DNA from: an uncultured Pelagibacteraceae bacterium
Lineage (GTDB): Bacteria; Pseudomonadota; Alphaproteobacteria; Pelagibacterales; Pelagibacteraceae
NCBI GenBank assembly: GCA_902526645.1
Contig: CABZLS010000002.1
Coordinates: forward strand, 1 to 64,000
Direction: 5' to 3'
Length of the DNA: 64,000 nt
Under the pieces are notes generated by a model. That model was given only the letters and a program-made list of their open reading frames with translations. It was not told the origin of the DNA and searched no databases. Both the position numbers and the translations under genes were made by a program. This document shows, piece after piece, positions 11,003 through 20,887 of this stretch (positions are counted from its first letter, which is position 1; each line of letters begins with the position of its first letter).

Positions 11003-12823
11003 TTATTCAACGGTTACAGATTTAGCTAAATTTCTAGGTTTATCTATATCGTAACCTTTCTTTAATGCAGAATAATAAGCAAGTTTTTGTAATGGAATTG
11101 TCAACAGAAATGGTAAAAGATCCTCATTAGCACTTTCAACTTCTATAGTTTCCCATATGTTTTCTGATAAAACTTCATCTTTACTTTTATTTGTAATTAA
11201 CAAAACTTTTGCACCTCTAGCTATCACTTCTTGCATATTCGATATTGTTTTTTTGTAATAACTATCTCTTGGAGCCAAAACAACAACTGGCATACCCTCT
11301 TCAATTAATGCTAATGGTCCATGTTTCATCTCACCTGCGGGATAACCTTCTGCGTGTACATATGACAACTCTTTTAATTTAAGTGCTCCCTCTAATGCTA
11401 TTGGATAAGAAAAACCTCTTCCCAAAAACATTGATCCCTTAGCTTCATTAAAAGTATTTGATATAGCTTGAATTTTATTATCAATCTTTAAAGTTTTTTC
11501 GACTAATTCAGGCAATGATTTTAAATCATTAAGTTTTTGTAAAAAAACCTCATTTTCAATATCTTTTCTTAACAATCCTAACTTCAATGCAAATATATAA
11601 AGAATTAATATTTGGCCCAAAAAGGCTTTTGTAGACGCGACACCGATCTCTGTTCCACAATGAATTGGTAAAACAAATTCAGAGTCTCTAGCAATAGAGC
11701 TCTCAATAATATTTACCACTGAGCATGTTTTCATGCCATTCTTCTTGCATAAATCCAAAGCTGCATAAGTATCTGCAGTTTCACCTGATTGAGAGACAAA
11801 AATATATAAAGTCTTTTCCTTAAATCTATGATTTCTATATCTAAATTCAGAGGCTATATCTACGTTAACATCTAAGGAGGTTAATTGCTCAAACCAGTAT
11901 TTTGCCATCAAACAAGAATGATAAGCTGTCCCACATCCAATTAATTTTATAGATGTTATATCTTCAACTTTCCATGGAAAATTATATATATTTATATTTT
12001 TATTTGAATTATCAATGTATTCATTAATTCCATTTTTTAGAGTTAAAGGCTGTTCTTCTATTTCTTTTGCCATGAAATGTTTATAATCACCTTTGTCATA
12101 TTTTTGATCTTCTGAAGTTAATTCTAAAACTTTTTTATTTATTTTTTTTCCATCTTCATCATAGAATTCAACTTGATCTTTTTTTATAATACAAAACTCA
12201 CCATCATTAAGATAAGAAATCTTATTTGTCATTGATTTCAGAGCATAGGAGTCTGAACCTAAATAGTTTTCACCTGGTCCATAACCAACAGCTAGTGGCG
12301 ATCCTCTTCTTGCCCCAATCATCAAATCAGGTTGTTCTTTAAAAATAATACCTAAGGCGAAACTACCATGAAGTAATTTTAAAGTTTTTTTAATAGAATT
12401 GATTACATTTTCTGATTTTAAGTGTTCTGTAATTAAATGTACAATCACCTCTGTATCTGTTTGAGATTTAAATTTATGGCCCTTCCCAACTAAAAATTTT
12501 TTCAAAATTGTAGAATTTTCAATTATTCCATTATGTACAACTGAAACATTTTGAGAGGAATGTGGATGAGCATTTATTGAATTTGGTATTCCATGTGTGG
12601 CCCATCTAACATGTCCTATGCCTATAGTGCCCTCCATGTTTTGAACTAGATTATTTTTTTCTAGATTATCTACTCTTCCTTCAGATTTAACCTCATTAAT
12701 TAAACCATTTGACAATGTTGCAATTCCTGCAGAATCATAACCTCTATATTCCAGTTTCTTCAAGGAACTTATTATAGTTGAGGATACGGGTTTGTTACTA
12801 TTAATGCCAATGATTCCACACAT
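11003..12823 (-). CDS. glmS: Glutamine-fructose-6-phosphate aminotransferase
   Basis: MCGIIGI N-terminal nucleophile, two SIS domains (IGCGTAYHS, VSQSGETADT), C-terminal DKPRNLAKSVTVE. Confidence 0.97.
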   Translation of the reverse strand: MCGIIGINSNKPVSSTIISSLKKLEYRGYDSAGIATLSNGLINEVKSEGRVDNLEKNNLVQNMEGTIGIGHVRWATHGIPNSINAHPHSSQNVSVVHNGIIENSTILKKFLVGKGHKFKSQTDTEVIVHLITEHLKSENVINSIKKTLKLLHGSFALGIIFKEQPDLMIGARRGSPLAVGYGPGENYLGSDSYALKSMTNKISYLNDGEFCIIKKDQVEFYDEDGKKINKKVLELTSEDQKYDKGDYKHFMAKEIEEQPLTLKNGINEYIDNSNKNINIYNFPWKVEDITSIKLIGCGTAYHSCLMAKYWFEQLTSLDVNVDIASEFRYRNHRFKEKTLYIFVSQSGETADTYAALDLCKKNGMKTCSVVNIIESSIARDSEFVLPIHCGTEIGVASTKAFLGQILILYIFALKLGLLRKDIENEVFLQKLNDLKSLPELVEKTLKIDNKIQAISNTFNEAKGSMFLGRGFSYPIALEGALKLKELSYVHAEGYPAGEMKHGPLALIEEGMPVVVLAPRDSYYKKTISNMQEVIARGAKVLLITNKSKDEVLSENIWETIEVESANEDLLPFLLTIPLQKLAYYSALKKGYDIDKPRNLAKSVTVE

Positions 12824-12826
12824 AAA

Positions 12827-13450
12827 TTATTTCTTTTTTCTTTTATAATTTTTAATTTCAATTTGGGAAGTGCGTGTTAATGCTAATGACTTTTTACCTA
12901 CATTTTTTGTTATTACTGAACCGGCTCCAATTGTGCTCTCATCATATATCGTTAATGGTGCTACGATTGAGGAATTTGATCCAATAAAAACATTATCTTT
13001 AATATTAGTTTTATTTTTTTTAAATCCATCATAATTACAAGTTATTGTTCCGGCTCCTATATTAACTGATTTGCCAATTTTAGTATCACCAATGTAAGAT
13101 AGATGATTTACCTTAGATTTTTTACCTATTACACTTTTTTTAATTTCAACAAAGTTTCCAATTCTAGAACCTTCTTTTATAATGGCTTTTGGTCTAATTC
13201 TTGCATAAGGTCCTATTACAACTTTGTTTTCTATTTTACATGACTCTAAATGTGAAAATGATTTAATTATTACATTATTTCCAACTCTCACTTTTGATCC
13301 AAATACTACATAAGGTTCTATCGTCACATTTTTTCCAATCTTAGTATCTTTTGAAAAAAAAATGGTTTCTGGGCCAATCATTTTTACACCCAATTTTAAG
13401 AATTTATTTCTTAAACTTGTTTGAGAACTTTTAAAATTTAACTCTTTCAT
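12827..13450 (-). CDS. GlmU-type left-handed beta-helix acetyltransferase domain only (no uridyltransferase domain)
   Basis: 207 aa hexapeptide protein: IGPYARIRPKAI, GNFVEIKKSVIGKKSKVNHLSYIGD, NIGAGTITCNYDG = GlmU C-terminal motifs; no room upstream for the N-terminal domain (gph starts at 13516). Confidence 0.8.
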   Translation of the reverse strand: MKELNFKSSQTSLRNKFLKLGVKMIGPETIFFSKDTKIGKNVTIEPYVVFGSKVRVGNNVIIKSFSHLESCKIENKVVIGPYARIRPKAIIKEGSRIGNFVEIKKSVIGKKSKVNHLSYIGDTKIGKSVNIGAGTITCNYDGFKKNKTNIKDNVFIGSNSSIVAPLTIYDESTIGAGSVITKNVGKKSLALTRTSQIEIKNYKRKKK

Positions 13451-13515
13451 CTTTGAAATTCTTTATATTAAGTATATACCTTTCTTAATTCACAAAATAT
13501 TTCTTAAAAATACTT

Positions 13516-14205
13516 TTGAATATGACCAAAAAATTTACAATTCTTTTTGATTTAGATGGAACTTTAGTAAATACAGCACCTGATTTGATGAGGGCTCATA
13601 ATCATGTAATGCAACATTTTGGATATCCAACCAAATCTACTAAGGAAATAAAAAATCTTTTAGGACAAGGAGCTGGGGCAATGATTGGTAGATCTATATG
13701 GGGGCAAGCAAAAAAAGAGTTTGGAAAAGTTGAAGATGAAAAAGTAAAAAAAAAAATGGTCGAACTTTTTGTAGATTTTTATGGAAAAAATATTGTTAAA
13801 GAAAGTACTCTAATTGAAGGTGTTAAAGAATTTTTAATATGGGCTAAAGAAAAAAAAATTGCAATGGCGGTTTGTACAAATAAGACTGAGTATCTTGCAG
13901 TAGATCTTTTAAAAAAAATTGGTATTTATGATTTTTTTGAATACGTAGCAGGACACAACACCTTTGATTATTGTAAACCAGATCCAAGACATTTAACCTC
14001 TGTTATTGAAATTTTAGATGGAGATGTAAATAATTCATTAATGATTGGTGATAGTGAGACAGATGCTAATGCAGCAAAAAATGCTGGTATTCCCGTTATT
14101 TTAATGGAGGATGGATATACTGAAAAAAAAACTACAGAAATTTACCATAATCACTTGGTAAAAGACTTTGTTGGTATTGAAAAGATAGTATCAAAATATC
14201 TTTAA
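13516..14205 (+). CDS. gph: Phosphoglycolate phosphatase / HAD hydrolase
   Basis: LFDLDGTLVNTAPDLMRAHNHVM, CTNKTEYLA, MIGDSETDANAAKNAG HAD motifs. Confidence 0.85.
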   Translation: MNMTKKFTILFDLDGTLVNTAPDLMRAHNHVMQHFGYPTKSTKEIKNLLGQGAGAMIGRSIWGQAKKEFGKVEDEKVKKKMVELFVDFYGKNIVKESTLIEGVKEFLIWAKEKKIAMAVCTNKTEYLAVDLLKKIGIYDFFEYVAGHNTFDYCKPDPRHLTSVIEILDGDVNNSLMIGDSETDANAAKNAGIPVILMEDGYTEKKTTEIYHNHLVKDFVGIEKIVSKYL

Positions 14206-14258
14206 TATTGATTATTTTTTTTTAACTATTAAAAAAGATTTCGATATTAGGAGTTATT

Positions 14259-15761
14259 TTGATTGTTCATAAAATTAGAGTTTACCCGTCTAAAATTTAC
14301 TTACCCAAAAAAAAACAGCTTGCATGGAAAATAGCAGAAATTGCTAGTGACAATTCCAAATTAAGTAAAGATGCTATTGAGATGGCCATTAATAGAATTA
14401 TTGATAATGCATCTGTAGCTATTGCATCCTTAAATAGAAGACCAGTAATTTCATCTAGAGAAATGGCTTTAAAACATTCTAGAAAAAATGGTGCAACATT
14501 ATTTGGAGTCAATAGTAAATTAAAATTTGATTGTGAGTGGGCTGCTTGGTCTAATGGAACGGCAGTGAGAGAACTTGATTTTCATGACACTTTTTTAGCA
14601 GCAGATTATAGTCATCCAGGTGATAATATTCCTCCATTAATAAGTGTAGCTCAACAAAATAAAAAAAGTGGTCTAGATCTTCTTCGTGGAATTATAACGG
14701 CTTATGAAGTTCAAGTTAATTTAGTAAAAGGAATTTGTTTACACAAACATAAAGTTGATCACATAGCTCATTTAGGTCCTAGTGTTGCTGCTGGAATTGG
14801 GTCAATGTTAAGACTTAAGACGGAAACAATTTATCAAGCAGTGCAACAAGCATTGCATACAACTATATCAACGAGACAATCTAGAAAAGGTGAAATTTCC
14901 AGTTGGAAAGCTTATGCTCCTGCACATGCTGGAAAGTTAGCAATTGAAGCTGTTGATAGAGTTATGCGTGGTGAGGGAGCTCCAAGCCCAATTTATGAAG
15001 GTGAAGATAGTGTGATTGCAAGAATTTTAGATGGTAAAAAGGCTTTATACAAAGTTCCACTTCCAAAAATAAATGAGACTAAACGAGCTATACTTGAAAC
15101 TTATACAAAAGAATATTCAGCTGAATACCAGTCACAGGCTTTGATAGATCTAGCTAAAAAACTAAAAAATAAAATAGAAAATATAAATCAAATTAAAAAG
15201 ATAGATATTTATACAAGCCACCATACTCATTACGTAATTGGGACTGGCGCTAACGATCCTCAGAAAATGGATCCAAATGCAAGTAGAGAAACATTAGATC
15301 ACTCCATTATGTATATATTTGCTGTCGCATTAGAGGATGGAGACTGGCATCATATAAAATCTTATACTAAGGCAAGAGCAAAAAGACAAAGTACAATCAA
15401 AATATGGAAATCAGTCAAAACTCATGAAGACAAGAAATGGACTAAAAAATATCATGATCCAAACCCAAAGAAAAAAGCATTTGGCGCAAAAGTAATAATA
15501 ACTCTCAAAAATGGAAGAAAAATAATTGAAGAACAAAGTGTGGCGGATGCTCATCCTTCAGGTTCACGCCCTTTTAAAAGAAGAAATTATATCAAAAAAT
15601 TTCTTTCTCTCACTGAAAATATCTTAATAAAAAAAGAGAGTGATAGATTTCTTAAAATAGTACAAAATTTGAGAAAACTTAAATCAGGTCAGTTAGATAA
15701 ATTGAATATAGAAGTAAAAAAAAGTAAACTTAAAAGAAACTTTAAAAAAGGAATTTTTTAG
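14259..15761 (+). CDS. prpD: 2-methylcitrate dehydratase, MmgE/PrpD family
   Basis: PrpD motifs ([46 protein letters not shown]); TTG start with TAGGAG upstream; followed by prpB and prpC. Confidence 0.92.
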   Translation: MIVHKIRVYPSKIYLPKKKQLAWKIAEIASDNSKLSKDAIEMAINRIIDNASVAIASLNRRPVISSREMALKHSRKNGATLFGVNSKLKFDCEWAAWSNGTAVRELDFHDTFLAADYSHPGDNIPPLISVAQQNKKSGLDLLRGIITAYEVQVNLVKGICLHKHKVDHIAHLGPSVAAGIGSMLRLKTETIYQAVQQALHTTISTRQSRKGEISSWKAYAPAHAGKLAIEAVDRVMRGEGAPSPIYEGEDSVIARILDGKKALYKVPLPKINETKRAILETYTKEYSAEYQSQALIDLAKKLKNKIENINQIKKIDIYTSHHTHYVIGTGANDPQKMDPNASRETLDHSIMYIFAVALEDGDWHHIKSYTKARAKRQSTIKIWKSVKTHEDKKWTKKYHDPNPKKKAFGAKVIITLKNGRKIIEEQSVADAHPSGSRPFKRRNYIKKFLSLTENILIKKESDRFLKIVQNLRKLKSGQLDKLNIEVKKSKLKRNFKKGIF

Positions 15762-16657
15762 TGCACTTTATTGAAAAAGAACCTAAAGAAAAAAGAGAAG
15801 ATTTTGTTAAAAAATTAAAATCTAATAAAATCTTAAGAGTGCCAGGGGCTTACAACCCTTTAACAGCAAAATTAATCGAAGAGATTGGATATGATGCCGT
15901 TTATGTCTCTGGGGGAGTGATGGCAAACGATCTGGGTTTTCCAGATATTGGGTTAACAACTCTTCAAGATGTTAGTACTCGATCATATTTAATTTCAAGA
16001 GTAACAAACCTTCCTACAATTGTTGATATCGATACAGGCTTTAAATCCTGTAAAGAAACTATTGAAACTTTTGAAGATTTTGGAATATCCGCAGTACATT
16101 TAGAGGATCAAATCGAGCGAAAAAGATGTGGTCACTTAGATAACAAAGAATTAATTAGCACAGATGCTATGGTAAAAAAAATTAAAGAATGTGTAGCAGC
16201 TAAAAAAGATGAGAATTTTAAGATTATCGCTAGGTCAGACGCAAAAAGTGTTGAAGGAATCGATAAAATGATAGAGAGATGTAAAGCTTATATAGATGCT
16301 GGAGCAGAAATAATTTTTCCAGAGGCTTTACAAGATGAAAAAGAATTTGAGAGAGTAAGAAAAGAACTTTCAAGTTATTTACTAGCAAATATGACAGAAT
16401 TTGGTAAATCAAAATTATTTAATTATAAGGAATTAGAAAAATTTGGATATAATATAGTCATTTATCCAGTTACAACTCAGAGATTAGCAATGAAAAACGT
16501 CGAGGATGGTTTAAGAGACATTTATGCAAATGGACATCAGAACAACATTATTGATAAAATGCAAACTAGGAAACGATTGTATGAACTTGTTGATTATGAA
16601 AAATATAATAGTTTAGACGAAAAAATTTATAATTTTAATACTGAAGGACACGAATAA
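15761..16657 (+). CDS. prpB: Methylisocitrate lyase (PEP mutase/isocitrate lyase family)
   Basis: VPGAYNPLTAKLIEEIGYDAVYVSGG, IVDIDTGF, VHLEDQIERKRCGHL; GTG start overlapping the prpD stop by 1 nt. Confidence 0.93.
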   Translation: MHFIEKEPKEKREDFVKKLKSNKILRVPGAYNPLTAKLIEEIGYDAVYVSGGVMANDLGFPDIGLTTLQDVSTRSYLISRVTNLPTIVDIDTGFKSCKETIETFEDFGISAVHLEDQIERKRCGHLDNKELISTDAMVKKIKECVAAKKDENFKIIARSDAKSVEGIDKMIERCKAYIDAGAEIIFPEALQDEKEFERVRKELSSYLLANMTEFGKSKLFNYKELEKFGYNIVIYPVTTQRLAMKNVEDGLRDIYANGHQNNIIDKMQTRKRLYELVDYEKYNSLDEKIYNFNTEGHE

Positions 16658-17781
16658 TGAGTGATGAAATTAAGAAAGGTTTACTTGGAATAGTTGTAGA
16701 TGAAACAGAAGTTTCAAAAGTAATGCCTGAAATCAACTCTCTCACGTACAGAGGTTATGCTGCACAAGATTTATGTGAATATTGTAGATTTGAAGAGGTT
16801 GCATACTTAATTTTAAATAAAGACTTACCAAATACCTTAGAGCTAAGAAAATTTGAAAAAGAGGAAAAAAATAATAGAGAATTATCAAAAGATCTTTATT
16901 CAATACTAAAAAAGATGCCCAAAAAATCTCATCCTATGGATGTGGCTAGAACTGCTGTAAGTATAATGGGTCTCGAAGATAAAGAAACAACAGACTCATC
17001 ACAAGAGGCTAATATGCGAAAAGCTATAAGAATTTTAGCTAAAACACCAACTGCTTTGGCAGCTTTTTATAGATTAAGAAAAGGAAAAAAAATTATTAAG
17101 CCAAAAAAAGACTTAAATATTGCAGAAAATTTTTTCTATATGTGTTTTGGAAAAGTTCCTCAAAAAGAAATTGTAAAAGCATTTGATGTATCCCTTATTT
17201 TATATGCTGAACATAGTTTTAATGTTTCTACATTCACAGCTAGGACCATCACAAGCAGCTTATCTGATATTCATGGTGCAATTACTGGGGCAATTGCAAG
17301 CTTGAAAGGGCCACTTCATGGAGGTGCTAACGAAGAGGTGATGCATATGATGAATAAAATTAAAACACCCAAAAATGCTCTAAAATGGATTAATAATGCA
17401 TTAGATAAAAAAGAAGTTGTAATGGGTTTTGGACATAGAGTATACAAATCGGGTGACTCTAGAGTTCCAACTATGAGAAAATATTTTGCAAAAGTTGCTA
17501 AGATTAAAAAGGATAAAAAATTTGAAAAAATTTATGATATTGTTGAAAAAGTAATGATTAATAGAAAAAATATACACCCAAATGTAGATTATCCAACTGG
17601 ACCAACATATCATCTAATGGGTTTTGACACAGATTTTTTTACTCCAATATTTGTTGTTTCAAGAATTACTGGTTGGTCAGCTCATATAATGGAACAACAC
17701 GCGGCAAATAAATTGATAAGACCTTTAGCTAGTTATAAAGGTAGTCAACATCGAAAAGTTGTTCAATTAAATCAAAGATAA
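16657..17781 (+). CDS. prpC: 2-methylcitrate synthase / citrate synthase family
   Basis: KGLLGIVVDETEVSKV, YRGYAAQDL, LYAEHSFNVSTFTART, GPLHGGANEEVM, GFGHRVYKSGDSR. Confidence 0.93.
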   Translation: MSDEIKKGLLGIVVDETEVSKVMPEINSLTYRGYAAQDLCEYCRFEEVAYLILNKDLPNTLELRKFEKEEKNNRELSKDLYSILKKMPKKSHPMDVARTAVSIMGLEDKETTDSSQEANMRKAIRILAKTPTALAAFYRLRKGKKIIKPKKDLNIAENFFYMCFGKVPQKEIVKAFDVSLILYAEHSFNVSTFTARTITSSLSDIHGAITGAIASLKGPLHGGANEEVMHMMNKIKTPKNALKWINNALDKKEVVMGFGHRVYKSGDSRVPTMRKYFAKVAKIKKDKKFEKIYDIVEKVMINRKNIHPNVDYPTGPTYHLMGFDTDFFTPIFVVSRITGWSAHIMEQHAANKLIRPLASYKGSQHRKVVQLNQR

Positions 17782-18807
17782 TTAACTAAACGCTTCTGCC
17801 CAGGTTCCTTGTGTCGATGCTTTAGAATATTCTGTAGCTCTACCTTCAAAGAAGTTCATATGCTCAACTGCATTTAACATAGTATCTAGCCAAGTTAATG
17901 GATTTTTTTGAACATCATAAATTGGTTCTAATCCTAATTGAACTAATCTTCTATTGCCAATAAATCTTATATAGTCTTTTACTTCTTTAGCAGTAAGACC
18001 TTGCATTGGACCCATTTCAAAAGCTAAATCAATGAATGCATCTTCATGTTCAATAATTGTCCTACACGCTTCATAAAGTTCCTTTTTAAGCTTAGGAGTC
18101 CAGATTTCAGGATTTTCTTTAATGAATTCTTTAAAAATTCTAATCATAGAATTACAGTGAAGAGTTTCATCTCGAACAGACCAAGTAACTATTTGCCCCA
18201 TTCCCTTCATTTTGTTATGTCTTGGAAAATTTAAAAGAATAGCAAAACTAGCAAACAATTGAAGTCCTTCAGTAAAAGCACTAAATACTGCAACAGTTTT
18301 TGCTATATCCTCTTTGGAGTTTACATTAAAACCTTGCATATAATCATATTTATCTTTCATCTCTTTATATTTCATAAATGCAGAGTACTCAGACTCTGGC
18401 ATACCAATTGTATCTAACAAATGTGAGTATGCAGCAACGTGCACTGTTTCCATTGCAGCAAATGCAGTCATCATCATTAATACCTCAGTAGGTTTAAATA
18501 CTGTTGTATAGTGTCTTAAATAACAATTATTAACTTCAACATCTGCCTGTGTAAAAAATCTAAAAATTTGTGTTAATAAATTCTTCTCAGGTTGCGATAA
18601 ATTTTTTTGCCAATCTCTAACATCATCACCTAATGGAACTTCTTCTGGTAACCAATGAATTCTTTGTTGAGTAAGCCAAGCATCATAACACCAAGGGTAT
18701 CTAAATGGCTTATAAACCGGATTTTCAACTAGCAATCCCATTTTTTTTGGTTGAATAATTTCTTTTTTTTCTACTTTAATTTTCTCTACTACTGACATGA
18801 TAGACAT
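17782..18807 (-). CDS. nrdB: Ribonucleoside-diphosphate reductase beta subunit (class I)
   Basis: 341 aa; helical ferritin-like fold with diiron ligands (AAMETVHVAAYSHLL, RDETLHCN). Confidence 0.95.
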   Translation of the reverse strand: MSIMSVVEKIKVEKKEIIQPKKMGLLVENPVYKPFRYPWCYDAWLTQQRIHWLPEEVPLGDDVRDWQKNLSQPEKNLLTQIFRFFTQADVEVNNCYLRHYTTVFKPTEVLMMMTAFAAMETVHVAAYSHLLDTIGMPESEYSAFMKYKEMKDKYDYMQGFNVNSKEDIAKTVAVFSAFTEGLQLFASFAILLNFPRHNKMKGMGQIVTWSVRDETLHCNSMIRIFKEFIKENPEIWTPKLKKELYEACRTIIEHEDAFIDLAFEMGPMQGLTAKEVKDYIRFIGNRRLVQLGLEPIYDVQKNPLTWLDTMLNAVEHMNFFEGRATEYSKASTQGTWAEAFS

Positions 18808-20729
18808 TCCTCATATTCTGGTTGTTTGTTTGATTGTTGATCTTTAGACTTGTACACATTGGCTGTAACATCTGTAGATTTCACATCATTGACATTTTCA
18901 GCCCTTTGGATTGATTTTGATCTGCAGTAATAAAGGCTTTTTAAGCCTTTTTTCCAAGCGTCAAAATGAATTTTATGTAATTCTCTTTTATGAACGTCAG
19001 CTGGTAAAAATAAATTTACTGACTGAGCTTGCGATATAAATGGTGTTCTATCTCCGCTTAACTCAATAATCCAATTTTGGTTTAATTCAAAAGCAGTTTT
19101 AAAAACATCCTTTTCTAAATCTGTTAAAAAATTTAAATGTGATACTGAACCTTGGTTAGTTGTAATAGTTGACCAAGTTTCATCATCATTTTTACCATGA
19201 CTCTCTAAAATTTCTTCAAGATATCTGTTTCGAACATTAAATGATCCAGACAAAGTTTTATGAGTATAACTATTTGCTGCGATCGGTTCTACTCCAGGAG
19301 AGGCGCCTCCACAAATAATAGAAATAGATGCAGTAGGAGCTATTGCTGTTTTATTTGAAAATCTTTCTTTATAACCATATTCAGCAGCATCTGGACAAGC
19401 TCCTCTTTCTTCAGCTAAATCTTTTGATGCCTGGTTAACTTTCTCATGAATATTTTTAAATATTTTTTTATTCCACGATTTGGCCATCACCGATTCAAGC
19501 GGAATTCTTTTTTGTTGTAAAAAAGAATGAAAACCCATAACTCCAAGACCAACACTTCTTTCTCTTTCAGCAGAATATTTCGCATCTTTAAATTGTTCAG
19601 GAGCTTTATGTATAAAGTCTGATAGAACGTTATCTAAAAATCTCATAACATCACTAATCATGTTAGGATCATCTTTCCATTCTTCATATTTTTCTAAATT
19701 TAAAGATGATAAACAACAAACAGCAGTCCTATCATTTCCATCTTTATCTACTCCTGTTGGTAAGGTTATTTCGCTGCAAAGATTTGAGGTTTTAACTGTT
19801 AAATTTGCTAACTTATGATGTTGCGGAATTTGTCTGTTGACTGTATCTATATAAATTATGTAAGGTTCACCTGTTTCTATTCTAGCTGTTAAGAGTCTTA
19901 TCCATAAATTTCTGGCTGATATAGTTTGTTGAATACTTCCATCAGCTGGACTTTTCAGCGCCCATTGCTCATCCATCTCAACAGCTCTCATAAATGCATC
20001 TGAAACTAATACTCCGTGATGTAAATTTAAAGCTTTTCTGTTGGGATCACCGCCTGTTGGCCTTCTCATCTCAATAAATTCTTCTATCTCTGGATGATCG
20101 ATTGGAAGATAGCATGCTGCAGAGCCTCTTCTTAATGATCCTTGGCTAATTGCCATCGTTAAAGAATCCATAACTTTTATAAATGGAATTATTCCTGAAG
20201 TTTTTCCAACTCTACCAATTTTTTCTCCTATAGATCTTAAATTACCCCAATAACTTCCTATACCACCCCCTTTAGCAGCTAACCAAACGTTCTCACTCCA
20301 AAGATCAAGAATGCCTCCTAAACTATCTGATGCTTCATTAAGAAAACATGAAATAGGTAAACCTCTTTTTGTTCCACCATTAGATAAAACTGGAGTAGCC
20401 GGCATAAACCAAAGGTTACTTATATAATTATAAATTCTTTGTGCATGTAAATTATCATCAGAGTAAGTACTTGCTACTCTTGCAAACAAGTCTTGATAAG
20501 ACTCATTGTGCCCCAAGTATCTATCTTTTAAAGTTGCTTTACCAAAATCAGTTAAATTAGAATCTCTAGATCGATCAATTTTAATAATTATACCTTTATC
20601 ATTTTGAAAAAGTTCAGTTTCATTATTTAAGGAAAACAAATCAGGTCTGTTATTTTTAGATAACTCTTTGACGTTTGGGCTATATTCAGAGACAGCTTTC
20701 TTTAAGGCCTGAGATAGTATTTTATTCAT
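18789..20729 (-). CDS. nrdA: Ribonucleoside-diphosphate reductase alpha subunit (class I)
   Basis: WFMPATPVLSNGGTKRGLPISCFLN, GGGIGSYWGNLRSIGE, NLCSEI, SVGLGVMGFHSFLQ, APTASISIICG, C-terminal ECLSCQ redox motif. Confidence 0.96.
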   Translation of the reverse strand: MNKILSQALKKAVSEYSPNVKELSKNNRPDLFSLNNETELFQNDKGIIIKIDRSRDSNLTDFGKATLKDRYLGHNESYQDLFARVASTYSDDNLHAQRIYNYISNLWFMPATPVLSNGGTKRGLPISCFLNEASDSLGGILDLWSENVWLAAKGGGIGSYWGNLRSIGEKIGRVGKTSGIIPFIKVMDSLTMAISQGSLRRGSAACYLPIDHPEIEEFIEMRRPTGGDPNRKALNLHHGVLVSDAFMRAVEMDEQWALKSPADGSIQQTISARNLWIRLLTARIETGEPYIIYIDTVNRQIPQHHKLANLTVKTSNLCSEITLPTGVDKDGNDRTAVCCLSSLNLEKYEEWKDDPNMISDVMRFLDNVLSDFIHKAPEQFKDAKYSAERERSVGLGVMGFHSFLQQKRIPLESVMAKSWNKKIFKNIHEKVNQASKDLAEERGACPDAAEYGYKERFSNKTAIAPTASISIICGGASPGVEPIAANSYTHKTLSGSFNVRNRYLEEILESHGKNDDETWSTITTNQGSVSHLNFLTDLEKDVFKTAFELNQNWIIELSGDRTPFISQAQSVNLFLPADVHKRELHKIHFDAWKKGLKSLYYCRSKSIQRAENVNDVKSTDVTANVYKSKDQQSNKQPEYEECLSCQ

Positions 20730-20762
20730 TTTTTGTTATTATATATTTTTGTTGTAGCGAAA

Positions 20763-20799
20763 ACAACTACATGTTGTATGCGCTTAGTATTGATATACT
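20763..20799. promoter_or_regulatory. Two short inverted repeats upstream of nrdA (ACAAC-TACAT-GTTGT, 20763..20777; AGTAT-TGAT-ATACT, 20786..20799); candidate operator
   Basis: Direct reading of dyads in the 158-bp divergent nrdA/phosphohexomutase intergenic region. Confidence 0.3.
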
Positions 20800-20887
20800 A
20801 AATATTACATAAATCAATAGAACATTTATAGAACATTAGAAAAATAATTCAACTATAAAAATGAGAAAAATGTAGGTAATTAACAGC

